A stretch of 64,000 nt of DNA. Source: Staphylococcus cohnii subsp. cohnii. GTDB lineage: Bacteria; Bacillota; Bacilli; Staphylococcales; Staphylococcaceae. Below the pieces are notes generated by a model, which saw only the letters and a list, made by a program, of their open reading frames with translations, did no database searches and was not told where the DNA came from. Location: positions 204,926 through 268,925 of the forward strand of contig NZ_PPQC01000046.1 in the NCBI RefSeq assembly GCF_002902365.1, given 5' to 3'. This document shows, one piece after another, positions 1-8,700 of this stretch. The translations under genes were made by a program, and so were the position numbers. The number at the start of each line of letters is the position of its first letter. The first letter of the stretch is position 1.

Positions 1-143
1 TCTATTATATTTGTACCATTTGGATGTGCCGAAATTGCCCAACATTCTCCTATATACTCACTTGGAATTTGATAATCAAATCTTTTTAGAGCAGTTCCAC
101 CCCATATACGTTCTTGAAATACGGGTTTTAAAAATAATGGCAT
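1..143 (-). CDS. manA: Mannose-6-phosphate isomerase, N-terminal part (cut by window edge)
   Basis: Only the first 47 codons are visible, running leftward off the window. The reading frame starts MPLFLKPVFQERIWGG, the typical N-terminus of zinc-dependent type I phosphomannose isomerase, which interconverts mannose-6-P and fructose-6-P in the cytoplasm. The ATG at 143 follows a GGAGG ribosome site and lies only 16 bases after the fruA stop, so it is probably the last gene of the fructose PTS operon. A second ATG at 148 reads a different frame and was rejected. The metal-binding and catalytic parts lie outside the window. Confidence 0.88.
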   Translation of the reverse strand, partial: MPLFLKPVFQERIWGGTALKRFDYQIPSEYIGECWAISAHPNGTNII

Positions 144-159
144 TGCATGATACCTCCAC

Positions 160-2112
160 TTAAATATCTTTTAATATATTATAAATCTGTTTACTATTTG
201 TTGCATTTATTAAATTTTGTCTAGTCTCATCATCCATCAAAGTTCTCGATAATCTTTGTAATAATTTAAGATGTGTGTCACTACTATCACTTGGTACAGT
301 AATTAAGAATATCAATTGAGGTAATGTTCCATCTAAACTTTCCCATTTCACGCCTTGCTTATTATTCATAACTGCAACAATTGGCGCTTTAACCGCATCT
401 GATTTTGCATGCGGAATGGCTACGTTCATCCCAATAGCTGTCGTTGATTCCATCTCTCTCTTTAAGACATCAGATTTTAATTGTGATTGATCTGTAATAT
501 AACCTTGTTCATTTAAATATTCTATTAATTGATCTATCGCTTCATCTCTGGATAAAGTTTGTTCTGAAATATGAATGACTTCTTCACTAAATACACTTTG
601 TTCTTCTAATGCTTGATTATCCGTCATAGATGCATTATTTTTTGCTGTTTCATCTTCATTTTCTGATTGATCCATACCCATTTCAATATTGTTCGTATCA
701 ACTGCAAGTGATGGTGTTTGTCTTCTTAAGATTAAAACTACACTCATTGTAACGATACTGCCAATGATTACTGCTATAAAGAACCACAATATTTGATCAA
801 TACCGCCCAGCACTGCAACAATTGGACCACCGTGCGCAACTCTGTCACCTACACCACCAATTGCAGCAATTACAGCAGCTACCATCGCACCAATCATATT
901 GGATGGTATAATTCTAAACGGATCTTGTGCGGCAAATGGTATAGCACCTTCCGTAATACCGAACAATCCCATGGTAAATGATGCCTTACCCATTTCAATT
1001 TCGCCTTTATTAAACTTACGCTTATTAATAAATGTAGCCAATCCTAAACCAATAGGGGGTGTACATACCGCAACTGCAACCATTCCCATAACAGCATAGT
1101 TGCCTTCTGCGATTAAAGCTGAACCAAATAAAAATGCTACTTTATTTACTGGACCACCCATATCAAAAGCAATCATTGCCCCAACAATTAATGCTAAAAT
1201 AACAATGTTTGTCCCTTGCATACTCTTTAACCAAGTTGTTAAACCTTCGAAAATGCTCGCAATTGGTGCGCCAATCAAGAATATAAAAATTAATCCGACA
1301 ATCAATGAAGAGATGATTGGAATAATAATAATTGGCATAATAGGTGCCATCGCTTTAGGTACTTTAATATTTTTTATCCATTTTGCAATATAGCCTGCGA
1401 TAAATCCTGCAACAATACCACCTAAAAAGCCTGCTCCTGCATCACTGCCATAAAAGCTACCGTCAGCTGCGATTGCGCCACCAATCATACCAGGTACTAA
1501 ACCAGGTTTGTCTGCAATACTAACTGCGATATACCCAGCTAATATTGGAACCATAAAACTAAATGCTAGAGAACCAATATTTTCAATAGATTTCCAAAAA
1601 GAATCATCTGGTATAACTAAACCTTTCGATGAAGCCTCCCCACCTAAAGTTAAGGCAATGGCCATCAATAAACCACCAACTACAATGAAAGGCACCATAA
1701 ATGATACCCCATTCATTAAATGTTGATAGACCATTTGCATCCCACTTTTTTGATCTTGTTCATCATCTTTTTGATTCGTATCCCCGTTACGATCATGATG
1801 AATATGTCCATCTTTATCAATAATACGTTGAATTAATTCTTTCGGTTTATGAATACCTTCACGAACACTTTCATTTATGATTAATTTCCCATCAAAACGT
1901 GACAAATCTACTTGTCTATCTGCTGCAATGATAATGCCATCCGCTTCTTTAATTTCTTTTGATGTTAAAACATTTTCTGCCCCAACGCCACCTTGAGTTT
2001 CTACTTTTATATCTACGCCCATTTCTTGAGCAGCTTGTTCCAACTTTTCTTGTGCCATATAAGTATGCGCTATACCGTTTGGACACGATGTAATCGCTAA
2101 TATTTTCATCAT
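160..2112 (-). CDS. fruA: PTS fructose transporter, subunits IIB-IIC-IIA in one chain
   Basis: This 650-residue membrane permease takes up and phosphorylates fructose (or a related sugar). The IIB domain comes first (about 1-100), with the phospho-cysteine Cys10 in SCPNGIAHT. A multi-span IIC channel follows (about 125-470) and contains GAMIAFDMGGPVNKVA. A linker rich in Glu, Asp and Asn leads to the IIA domain (about 510-650), with phospho-histidine His568 in NVAIPHAKS. Length and domain order match the staphylococcal FruA family. The start has GAGGAGG just upstream; either of two adjacent ATGs could serve. It sits between a BglG/MtlR-type regulator and manA on the same strand, and a cre site lies in its leader. 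Confidence 0.93.
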   Translation of the reverse strand: MMKILAITSCPNGIAHTYMAQEKLEQAAQEMGVDIKVETQGGVGAENVLTSKEIKEADGIIIAADRQVDLSRFDGKLIINESVREGIHKPKELIQRIIDKDGHIHHDRNGDTNQKDDEQDQKSGMQMVYQHLMNGVSFMVPFIVVGGLLMAIALTLGGEASSKGLVIPDDSFWKSIENIGSLAFSFMVPILAGYIAVSIADKPGLVPGMIGGAIAADGSFYGSDAGAGFLGGIVAGFIAGYIAKWIKNIKVPKAMAPIMPIIIIPIISSLIVGLIFIFLIGAPIASIFEGLTTWLKSMQGTNIVILALIVGAMIAFDMGGPVNKVAFLFGSALIAEGNYAVMGMVAVAVCTPPIGLGLATFINKRKFNKGEIEMGKASFTMGLFGITEGAIPFAAQDPFRIIPSNMIGAMVAAVIAAIGGVGDRVAHGGPIVAVLGGIDQILWFFIAVIIGSIVTMSVVLILRRQTPSLAVDTNNIEMGMDQSENEDETAKNNASMTDNQALEEQSVFSEEVIHISEQTLSRDEAIDQLIEYLNEQGYITDQSQLKSDVLKREMESTTAIGMNVAIPHAKSDAVKAPIVAVMNNKQGVKWESLDGTLPQLIFLITVPSDSSDTHLKLLQRLSRTLMDDETRQNLINATNSKQIYNILKDI

Positions 2113-2132
2113 TTCATCCTCCTCACTTTTAA

Positions 2133-2148
2133 TTGTAAACGCTTTCTA
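2133..2148. promoter_or_regulatory. CcpA cre site before fruA
   Basis: TTGTAAACGCTTTCTA matches the CcpA catabolite-response consensus closely. It lies 21 bases upstream of the fruA start, between the regulator and fruA, so glucose repression of fruA-manA is likely (inference). Confidence 0.7.
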
Positions 2149-2160
2149 AAATAGTTAAAA

Positions 2161-2193
2161 AGAATAATTGCCGTTGCTAGTGGCAATTATTCT
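2161..2193 (-). terminator. Terminator overlapping the end of the fru regulator
   Basis: A 12-bp perfect stem (AGAATAATTGCC and its complement) with a short loop overlaps the last codons of the regulator. On the minus strand it is followed by TTTTTAAC. It should separate regulator transcription from fruA, or act as an antitermination target. Confidence 0.6.
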
Positions 2194-4048
2194 TTGATTA
2201 AATTTATAATGTATTGTTTTAGATGCTGCGTTTCCATAGTCATAAGATAATCGACATCATAGTCATTTAAATCAGCGATCACATGTATTATTTTTTTCAT
2301 TGCTGAAATTTCAGAATTAGCAATTGCTAAAAAGAATACTAATTTTACTTTATTTTGTTTCCATAGTAAGCCATGAGGACATTTAAATATAATAACCTGT
2401 GAACGCAACACTTTGTCAGGGTCACCATGTGGCATACTAATACCATTCCCTATATATGTTGAAGCATATTTTTCACGTTCCAATGCACTCTTCATATAAC
2501 TTTCCGTAATAGCATGTTGTTTCATTAAAAGTGATTGTGCTTTTTCAAAAACATGGGTTACAGTTATGTCATCTGTCATCTTTTGAACATCAAATTGAAT
2601 TGCAGATATTTCATCCTGCTTTAACACAGGATTTCTTTTACTATTAATAAATGATTTAATTTGATTTATGTCATTATCTGAAAGCAAAGGAGATACCTCT
2701 ATCACGTGTAATGTATCTGGTAAATCCTTTGTATTAATGGGGTGCGTGGTAATCAACATATCAATATTTGAAAAGTTGTAATGAGACACCCGCTCTAATT
2801 TTAAAGTATCAACAATATTTATATGATTATCTAAATTCGCAATTTTCACTTCCAACAAACTAGATATTCCTAAACCATAATAACAAGTGATCACAACGTT
2901 AACTTCATCTTTTTTATTACGGTCAATGGACGATTGAAAATGTAATGCTAAAAAGGCAATCTCATCTTCTACTAAGTTTAGTTTTGAATCTTTCTCCAGA
3001 TATTTTACAGTTTCATATAATGCATTAAAAACAAAGGGATAGTATTTTTTTATCTCATCAGTTAATGGATTATTGATATATACATTTTTAGCAATACGCA
3101 AATACGCTCTACTAAAGTGTGCTTGAATATTTTCACGTAAAATATTATCTTGGGTAAAATTGATACCAACTATTTTTTCCATGTGCTTAATCATGCGCAC
3201 TACATAGCTTTCGACAAAGAGCGTTTCTATTCCCAAATCATATTTATTAAAGTAATAGCTAATAAAAAAAGAAAATAATTTAGCTGTATCTTTAGATAAA
3301 CCATAAGCTAATTTTTGATTGATATCCTCTATACATTGCATTGCTATTTCTTCAGACTCTTTATTTATCACCCATGAATCTTCACTTGTTTTTTTCTTTT
3401 TATAATAATAATCAAATGAATAAGTAATTGTTGAATACGCATATCAGAAGTAAACAAATGATGTTGCTCTAATCTGTTTTTTATAATATAACAGATAGAT
3501 TTAATGTGCGCTTGAGGTATTTCATTAAGTATAAAAGCTTCTACTGTCTTTTCCTTATTAGATAATTGATTTAAATGTAATATCGTATTTCTGATATTCA
3601 TTTCATTACCTACTACAGTAACACCTTTTTTCTTAATGACATCTACATTAATATCAAAGGACGCACACCAAGCCTTTATTCTATTTAGATAATCATAAGC
3701 TTCCGTTTTTGTAATCATAAATTCTGATTCTATTTGATCAATTGTATTTGGTTTTTGATACATTAATAATTCGTAACCGAGTTTCATTAATTTTTCATTT
3801 TCTTTCGTTAAAAACGAATGTACCAATGTCTCTAATTCAGTCTCATCGTAATGGTCATGGTTGAGTTTATACCCTTTACCTTTAACACTTGTAATCAAGT
3901 GATTTATAATTTCGCTATTAATGTATTTAATATCATTTCTCACTGTTCTATTTGAAACATTTAAATAACTTGCTATTTCATCTGCGCTTAGATAATGATT
4001 ACTGTTATTTAACAATAACCTAATAAGTTTAGCATGTCTTACCAACAT
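2187..4048 (-). pseudogene. BglG/MtlR-type PTS-regulated activator, frameshifted
   Basis: Two overlapping frames together make a regulator of about 620 residues. The first (4048-3368) holds the DNA-binding HTH (YLSADEIASYLNVSNRTVRNDI) and the first PRD. The second (3371-2187) holds the second PRD, an EIIB-like segment (VVITCYYGLGISSL) and a C-terminal EIIA domain with SMPHGD. The frame breaks at a run of seven A on the minus strand (plus 3389-3395). An eighth A would restore KKTSEDSWVINKES through the junction. I chose ATG 4048 because upstream codons lack a ribosome site. It probably activates fruA-manA in response to PTS phosphorylation. As read the protein is split; the cause could be mutation, slippage-based phase variation, ribosomal frameshifting or sequencing error. 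Confidence 0.8.
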
Positions 4049-4192
4049 GATTGCACCGCGCTTTCTAATCGTTTGAATTTTTATTAAATTCAATATTAAT
4101 ATTTAAATACATTGTAGCCATACCCTCACATTAAAGCAAGAAGTCACACTAAGATATCTTTGATGAAATGATAAAACAAAAATGTGAGTACA

Positions 4193-4245
4193 AAATAAAA
4201 AAATGACAATTTCTATATAAAATCTAGAAATTGCCATTTTTTATA
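4193..4245. terminator. Terminator after the lactate dehydrogenase-like gene
   Basis: Stem 4201-4214 with 4226-4239, flanked by A-run and T-run. It works best on the minus strand, ending the 4286-5218 gene, but could be bidirectional. Confidence 0.7.
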
Positions 4246-4285
4246 CTATGAGACACTGATGTTCCTCACTCTATATTAAATGATC

Positions 4286-5218
4286 TTATTTTTGTGCTAT
4301 ATTAATTGTTTGTCTGATATATTGATATGCTTCAATGAGCTGTTGTTCTTCCTGCTCATCCAATGCTATAGGATACCTTTGGACAATGCCATACTGGGCA
4401 ACTAATGTCGGTAAACTATACGCACCATCATCTAACCCATATTCCTGACTGATTGATGTCAATGGCATAATTGTACGCTGGTTTAAAGCAATCGCTTGGA
4501 TCAAAGCAGTCGTCACCTTGGAAATAGCTGCATTGGTCCACCCTTTTTGATAAAAAACATCCATTGAAACTTCATTTATAATAGACGTTATATGTGCCTT
4601 ATCAATCGCTGGTGATTGACTTAAAGCTTCATACTCTGATAATTCCATACCGTGAATACGTACTTTGCTCCATACAGGCACTGCATACTGACCATGTTCA
4701 CCAATAACAAACGCTTCAACATTTTTAGGATCAATTTGGTAATGCTGACCAACAATAGTTTTAAACCTTGAACTTTCTAATGCTGTACCCGTTCCAATTA
4801 TTTTATGCGATGGATAATTGACTTGATTGGCAAAATATACCATCGAATCTACAGGATTAGAAATTAAAATAATAATTGCTTCTTGCGTAACTTCAGCAAT
4901 TTGCTTCATCACATTTTTTATAATGTCATGGTTATCTTGTGCCAATAATGTTCGGTCACCATCATTTTTATCTGTTTGTATACTTGCAGCAATAACTATA
5001 AAATCTGCGTCAGCTAAATCTTGGTACGCGCCGGCTTTAATTCTTACATGACTTGTATTAAACAACCCTTGTGAATGATTATGATCAAGCGCTTCACCAC
5101 TTGCAATTTCTTCTTTACTATCAATCAATACAATTTCTGAAAATAAATTCAAATACTGAACGTCTGTCAATACTTGACTGCCTACTCTACCAAGTCCGAC
5201 AATTCCTAACTTAGACAT
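4286..5218 (-). CDS. L-lactate / L-2-hydroxyacid dehydrogenase family protein
   Basis: A 310-residue NAD-dependent dehydrogenase that would interconvert a 2-oxoacid and an L-2-hydroxyacid, classically pyruvate and lactate. The Rossmann motif GLGRVG is at 8-13. ISNPVD is at 119-124 and the catalytic histidine is His175 in GEHGQYAVPVWS. Arg89 and Arg151 fit the substrate-binding arginines. Two features are unlike standard LDH. Glu148 stands where the His-activating Asp normally sits (ALESSRFK rather than LDxARF), and the active-site loop reads QTDKNDGDR, closer to what I recall of L-2-hydroxyisocaproate dehydrogenases. The substrate is therefore uncertain. It has its own terminator and a GAGGAGG ribosome site. 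Confidence 0.8.
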   Translation of the reverse strand: MSKLGIVGLGRVGSQVLTDVQYLNLFSEIVLIDSKEEIASGEALDHNHSQGLFNTSHVRIKAGAYQDLADADFIVIAASIQTDKNDGDRTLLAQDNHDIIKNVMKQIAEVTQEAIIILISNPVDSMVYFANQVNYPSHKIIGTGTALESSRFKTIVGQHYQIDPKNVEAFVIGEHGQYAVPVWSKVRIHGMELSEYEALSQSPAIDKAHITSIINEVSMDVFYQKGWTNAAISKVTTALIQAIALNQRTIMPLTSISQEYGLDDGAYSLPTLVAQYGIVQRYPIALDEQEEQQLIEAYQYIRQTINIAQK

Positions 5219-5271
5219 GTGTAACCATACCTCCTCTGTTTGTTAAAACTTATATTCATAAATCAATGTTT

Positions 5272-6087
5272 TTATTTTTCATACGGTATAACATCTTCAT
5301 TATATTCTTTTTTAATAAACTTTTTCATATCTTCAGATTGTAAAACTTTTAGTAATGTTTGATACTTTTTATCATCTTTATGCCCTTTTTGAACTGCAAC
5401 AATATTGGCAAATGGTGATGATTTACCTTCTATTGCAATAGCCTCTTTGTGTGGCGTTAAGCCATTATCAATCGCGTAATTAGAATTCATGATTACAGCT
5501 GCGCCTTCTTTACTTTTATAAGTTTTAGGTAAAAATTCTGCCCCTTGCTTATTGTTAAACTTGAGATTCTTTTTGTTTTCTACAATATCTTCAAATTTGG
5601 CATCTTCAATTTTGACACCTTTTTTAATTTTTATTAACCCTTTATCTACGAAAAATGATAAGAAACGTCCTTCTTCTGCCGGATTATTAGAAACATAAAT
5701 TGTAGAACCATTCGGAATATCTTTGATATCTTTATATTTTTTACTGTATACACCCATTGGCGTTGTAAAAACTTTCCCTACTTCTTCAATATTATAATTA
5801 TGGTCATCTCTTTCAGCCTTTAAATAAGGTACATGTTGAAAGAAGTTTGCATCTACGTCACCTTTATCTAAAAGTTTATTGGGTACTTTATAATCATTAA
5901 CAACTTTAATTTCTAAATCATACCCTTTTTTCTTCATTTCATCTTTCGCATGTTTCAGAACTTCACCATGAGGTGCTGGTGATGTAGCAATTGTGATCTT
6001 TTTATTCTCTTTATCTTTGGACGAACCACATGCTACGAGTATTACAGCAAAAAATACTAAAACTGTTAAACTAATGACCTTTTTCAT
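5272..6087 (-). CDS. metQ: MetQ-type methionine-binding lipoprotein
   Basis: A 271-residue extracellular lipoprotein that binds methionine (NlpA/MetQ family) for an ABC importer. The signal peptide ends in lipobox LVAC with Cys20 as the lipidated residue. The mature part has family motifs such as IATSPAPHGEVLKHAKDE, NFFQHVPYL and YVSNNPAEEGR. An SAM riboswitch with terminator lies directly upstream, so methionine starvation should induce it. No metN ATPase or metP permease gene is adjacent, which is unusual because the three are normally one operon. It must work with a transporter encoded elsewhere, or be a second binding protein. Confidence 0.9.
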   Translation of the reverse strand: MKKVISLTVLVFFAVILVACGSSKDKENKKITIATSPAPHGEVLKHAKDEMKKKGYDLEIKVVNDYKVPNKLLDKGDVDANFFQHVPYLKAERDDHNYNIEEVGKVFTTPMGVYSKKYKDIKDIPNGSTIYVSNNPAEEGRFLSFFVDKGLIKIKKGVKIEDAKFEDIVENKKNLKFNNKQGAEFLPKTYKSKEGAAVIMNSNYAIDNGLTPHKEAIAIEGKSSPFANIVAVQKGHKDDKKYQTLLKVLQSEDMKKFIKKEYNEDVIPYEK

Positions 6088-6132
6088 AACATCTCTCCTT
6101 AGCTTTATCTAAAAATAAAATTCACTCATTAT

Positions 6133-6172
6133 GTAAAAAAATACTTTCTCTTAATAAAATAAAGAGAAAGTA
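6133..6172 (-). terminator. Expression-platform terminator of the SAM riboswitch
   Basis: Stem TACTTTCTCTT (6142-6152) pairs with AAGAGAAAGTA (6162-6172) and is followed by a T-run on the minus strand. It lies between the aptamer and metQ, as expected for a transcription-OFF switch. Confidence 0.85.
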
Positions 6173-6180
6173 CGCACCTT

Positions 6181-6291
6181 CTCTTATCTTCGAAAGTAAT
6201 CATTTGTTACTTTCTGTGAATTAGCACCATTTCGTTAAACGATGGTTGCTGGGCTTCATCGGGCACGTCCCTCCGCCTCTCTAAATAAGAG
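6181..6291 (-). promoter_or_regulatory. SAM-I (S-box) riboswitch
   Basis: On the minus strand the conserved core is present: AGAGAGGCGGAGGGACGTGC, then CCGATGAAGCCCAGCAACC, then GGTGCTAATTC. The closing helix P1 is formed by ATAAGAG (6285-6291) and CTCTTAT (6181-6187). It controls metQ by premature termination when S-adenosylmethionine is abundant. Confidence 0.96.
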
Positions 6292-6500
6292 TTAATCATA
6301 TGTATTTGAGTTGTATTAATCCTAGCATTACACTCGTGTTTAGTCAATGAAATTTTAGAAAATTCTAATTTATTAATGATTAATCTAATATTAATAAAAT
6401 TGTTCCATGTGAAACGAATACATTTACACTAAATATAGCGATCATTTAGTAACTCAGTTCCTTAAGTTATGTAGAATTTTTAAAATTATTATTCATAATA

Positions 6501-6537
6501 AAAAAACGTCAATTTCAATAGAAATTGACGCCTTTTA
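6501..6537 (-). terminator. Terminator after hmp
   Basis: Perfect 10-bp stem, CGTCAATTTC (6507-6516) with 6521-6530. On the minus strand it is followed by TTTTTT. Confidence 0.8.
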
Positions 6538-6624
6538 CTAGCTGACGCTGTTTGCATACACTTTTTCATTTTTTCATAAACTTTTCTAATCATCATCGCA
6601 TATGATGTTCAAAAAGTATTATTT

Positions 6625-7770
6625 TTATACAGAAAAACTTAATCTTGGAACAAATGCTTCAAAATGAATACGCTCTTCTGGAATTTCAAGTGCTTGTAAA
6701 TTTAACATCATTGAATTTAAGAATGAACTTCCACCACAAATATAAATTTCAGTCTCATCATCAAGATATGCCTCTAAATCTTTCTTTTCTATATAACCAT
6801 CCTCGTCACGTAAATGAACATGAAATACACTTTCTTCTGATTTTGCGTTAATTGATTTAAGTGTATCTTCAAAAGCAATATTATCGCTATCTGAAGTTAC
6901 CTGAATAAATGTAGCAGCCGCATTAGATTCAACAGCTTCTCTATACATTGAAACAAGTGGTGTTACACCTACGCCAGAACCTAAGAGTAATTGCTTTTTA
7001 TCTTTATTTACTAAACCAAAACCACCTACCGGCGCAGATAATTCTAATGTATCTCCAATGTTAACTTCGTCATGTAAAATCGTTGAAACTTCACCCTCAT
7101 GTTCTTCGGTAAAATCTTTTCTCACGCCAAATGTTAAATAATCACGATTTCCATCTACAATGGAATAATGTCTTTTAGCCTGATAAGGTAATTTCTTATT
7201 TGAAATATTTACAGTAATATACTGACCTGGCGTGAATTGACTTAAATCAATATCCTCTGATTGAATCGTAAATGATTTAATGATTTCTGTTTCTTTATTA
7301 ATATCAGTGACTTCAAACGGTTTAAATCCTTCCCAAGCCATTTGGCTATAAACTTCTTTTTCTAAGCCAATAAATGCGTCTGCGATTGCTTGATAAGCTT
7401 TAATCCATGTTTGAATAATTTCACTATCATCCGTCAATCCAGTTACTTCTTGAATCGCTCAAATTAAATTTTCACCTACAATCGGATAATGTTCGGGTTG
7501 AACTTGTAACGCACAATGTTTGTAGACCACTGGCATGATAACCGGAACAATTGGAGATAAATCATCAATATTATCAGCTGCAGCTAAAACAGCCATAGCT
7601 AGTGCTGAAGATTGTAAACCTTTCTTCTGGTTCGTTTGGTTAAATACGTTTTTTAATTCTGGATGCTCTTCAAATAACATATTATAAAAAATAGAGGTAA
7701 TATTTTGTCCCTCATCTTTTAGAAGTGGCACTGTTTCTTTAATTATTTTGATTTCTTCATTTGTTAACAT
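6625..7770 (-). pseudogene. hmp: Flavohemoprotein (nitric oxide dioxygenase) with in-frame TGA stop
   Basis: The two pieces are in the same frame and together match the roughly 380-residue flavohemoglobin Hmp, which oxidises NO to nitrate using heme, FAD and NADH. The globin part (first 103 codons) has the proximal His85 in YKHCALQVQPEHYP, Tyr29 and Gln53. After the stop at 7461-7459 the frame continues AIQEVTGLTDDSEI into the FAD domain (PYQAKRHYSIV) and NAD domain (LLLGSGVGVTPLVSM). The stop replaces one codon between GENLI and AIQEV, so a single substitution (for example GGA to TGA) explains it. The globin fragment lacks its reductase, and the downstream piece has no clear ribosome site, so function is probably lost. 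Confidence 0.9.
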
Positions 7771-7927
7771 ATAATCTCTCCTTAATAGTAATTTAAGATA
7801 GATTAAGACAAAATCATTATATTAAATCACCTTATTCAAATAAATTACTAACATATTTATTATCGTTTTAATATATTATTGAAAACCTATCTTTAGCATA
7901 CTATTTAAATTATTTTTGTAAAATCAA

Positions 7928-8092
7928 GTGTTTGGTAGAAATGTTATACGTATAAAATTAGTGCGAATTTGCGCTTCTAAAAATGATTCTAGTATTCGTA
8001 TATTAATAGATAGCATCGGAGCTAGTGGTATTTCTATAGAAGTAGTTAATTTAGATTGTAATATTTATAAAGTTGCCTTCAAAAAATCATGA
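7928..8092 (+). other. Possible coding remnant, about 54 codons, function unknown
   Basis: The 450-base gap after hmp contains an open stretch reading RNVIRIKLVRICASKNDSS, then IRILIDSIGASGISIEVVNL, ending KVAFKKS at a TGA. The pattern resembles a regulatory beta-alpha-beta fold such as an ACT domain, but I do not recognise a family. There is no ribosome site before the GTG, so this is more likely a fragment of a lost gene than a working one. Confidence 0.25.
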
Positions 8093-8123
8093 TAATAAAG
8101 GTGCAAAAAGATATTAAAAAATA

Positions 8124-8160
8124 ACACAAAATAACAGTAATATAATCTAGTTATTTTGTG
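8124..8160 (-). terminator. Distal hairpin after the beta-flower gene
   Basis: An 11-12 bp stem of ACACAAAATAAC with GTTATTTTGTG, loop about 14 bases, followed on the minus strand by a T-rich tract. Confidence 0.5.
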
Positions 8161-8196
8161 CTAAAAATGAACAACATATGCAAGCAGTTGTTTTAA

Positions 8197-8222
8197 AAGA
8201 ATGACTAAAAAAAGTCATTCTT
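8197..8222 (-). terminator. Terminator at the end of the beta-flower gene
   Basis: Perfect 10-bp stem AAGAATGACT / AGTCATTCTT touching the stop codon of the gene at 8222-8581. Confidence 0.6.
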
Positions 8223-8581
8223 CAAACACCTTGTAATAAAAAATCTATGCCACTTAAGCGTGACCAAGCTATATGATATATATTTTTAATTTTAACTTGC
8301 TTTCTATTCTTTTTAATTGGCATATCTTCTTTTATATTTTTTCCAGGAGCCTTGTTTTTAATAGGTTTTATTGGACCACCAGATGCTTTCGAGCTAAACA
8401 TTACACATTTACCTTTTAAATCTCTTATCCATCCATTTTCAAACCAACCTAAATGACTCCCATTAAAGCCATACACTTTATTACATTGAAAATAAACGAC
8501 TGCTTTACCATTAAATAGATAAACATGTGTATTATCTTCTGTATAAGCTGTAGCATTACCATTTCTGTCGTAAAAGTTCAT
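8222..8581 (-). CDS. Putative 4-fold beta-flower domain protein
   Basis: A 119-residue cytoplasmic protein of unknown role. The N-terminal 70 residues contain four short similar strands: MNFYDRNGNATAYTEDN, HVYLFNGKAVVYF, KVYGFNGSHLGWFENGWI and CVMFSSKASGGP. That is the signature I associate with the small '4-fold beta flower' family. A basic, Pro/Lys-rich tail follows (KPIKNKAPGKNIKED), ending in a segment like HIAWSRLSGIDFL. No signal peptide or membrane segment is seen. It stands alone between two terminators and the downstream end of the folE operon. Confidence 0.6.
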   Translation of the reverse strand: MNFYDRNGNATAYTEDNTHVYLFNGKAVVYFQCNKVYGFNGSHLGWFENGWIRDLKGKCVMFSSKASGGPIKPIKNKAPGKNIKEDMPIKKNRKQVKIKNIYHIAWSRLSGIDFLLQGV

Positions 8582-8700
8582 TTTAAACCTTCTTTAAAAC
8601 TTTTTTTATAGTTAAAAATATATTTTACAATTGAAAAACTCATTACAGCTAAAGCTATAATAAGGCTGTGAGTATTTGAATGTTAAATTTAAAACCATTT

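Noticed and set aside
793..1726. Plus-strand frames of 62-97 codons within fruA
   Set aside because: They lie antisense to a clear, intact PTS gene, have no ribosome sites, and their composition mirrors the coding strand.
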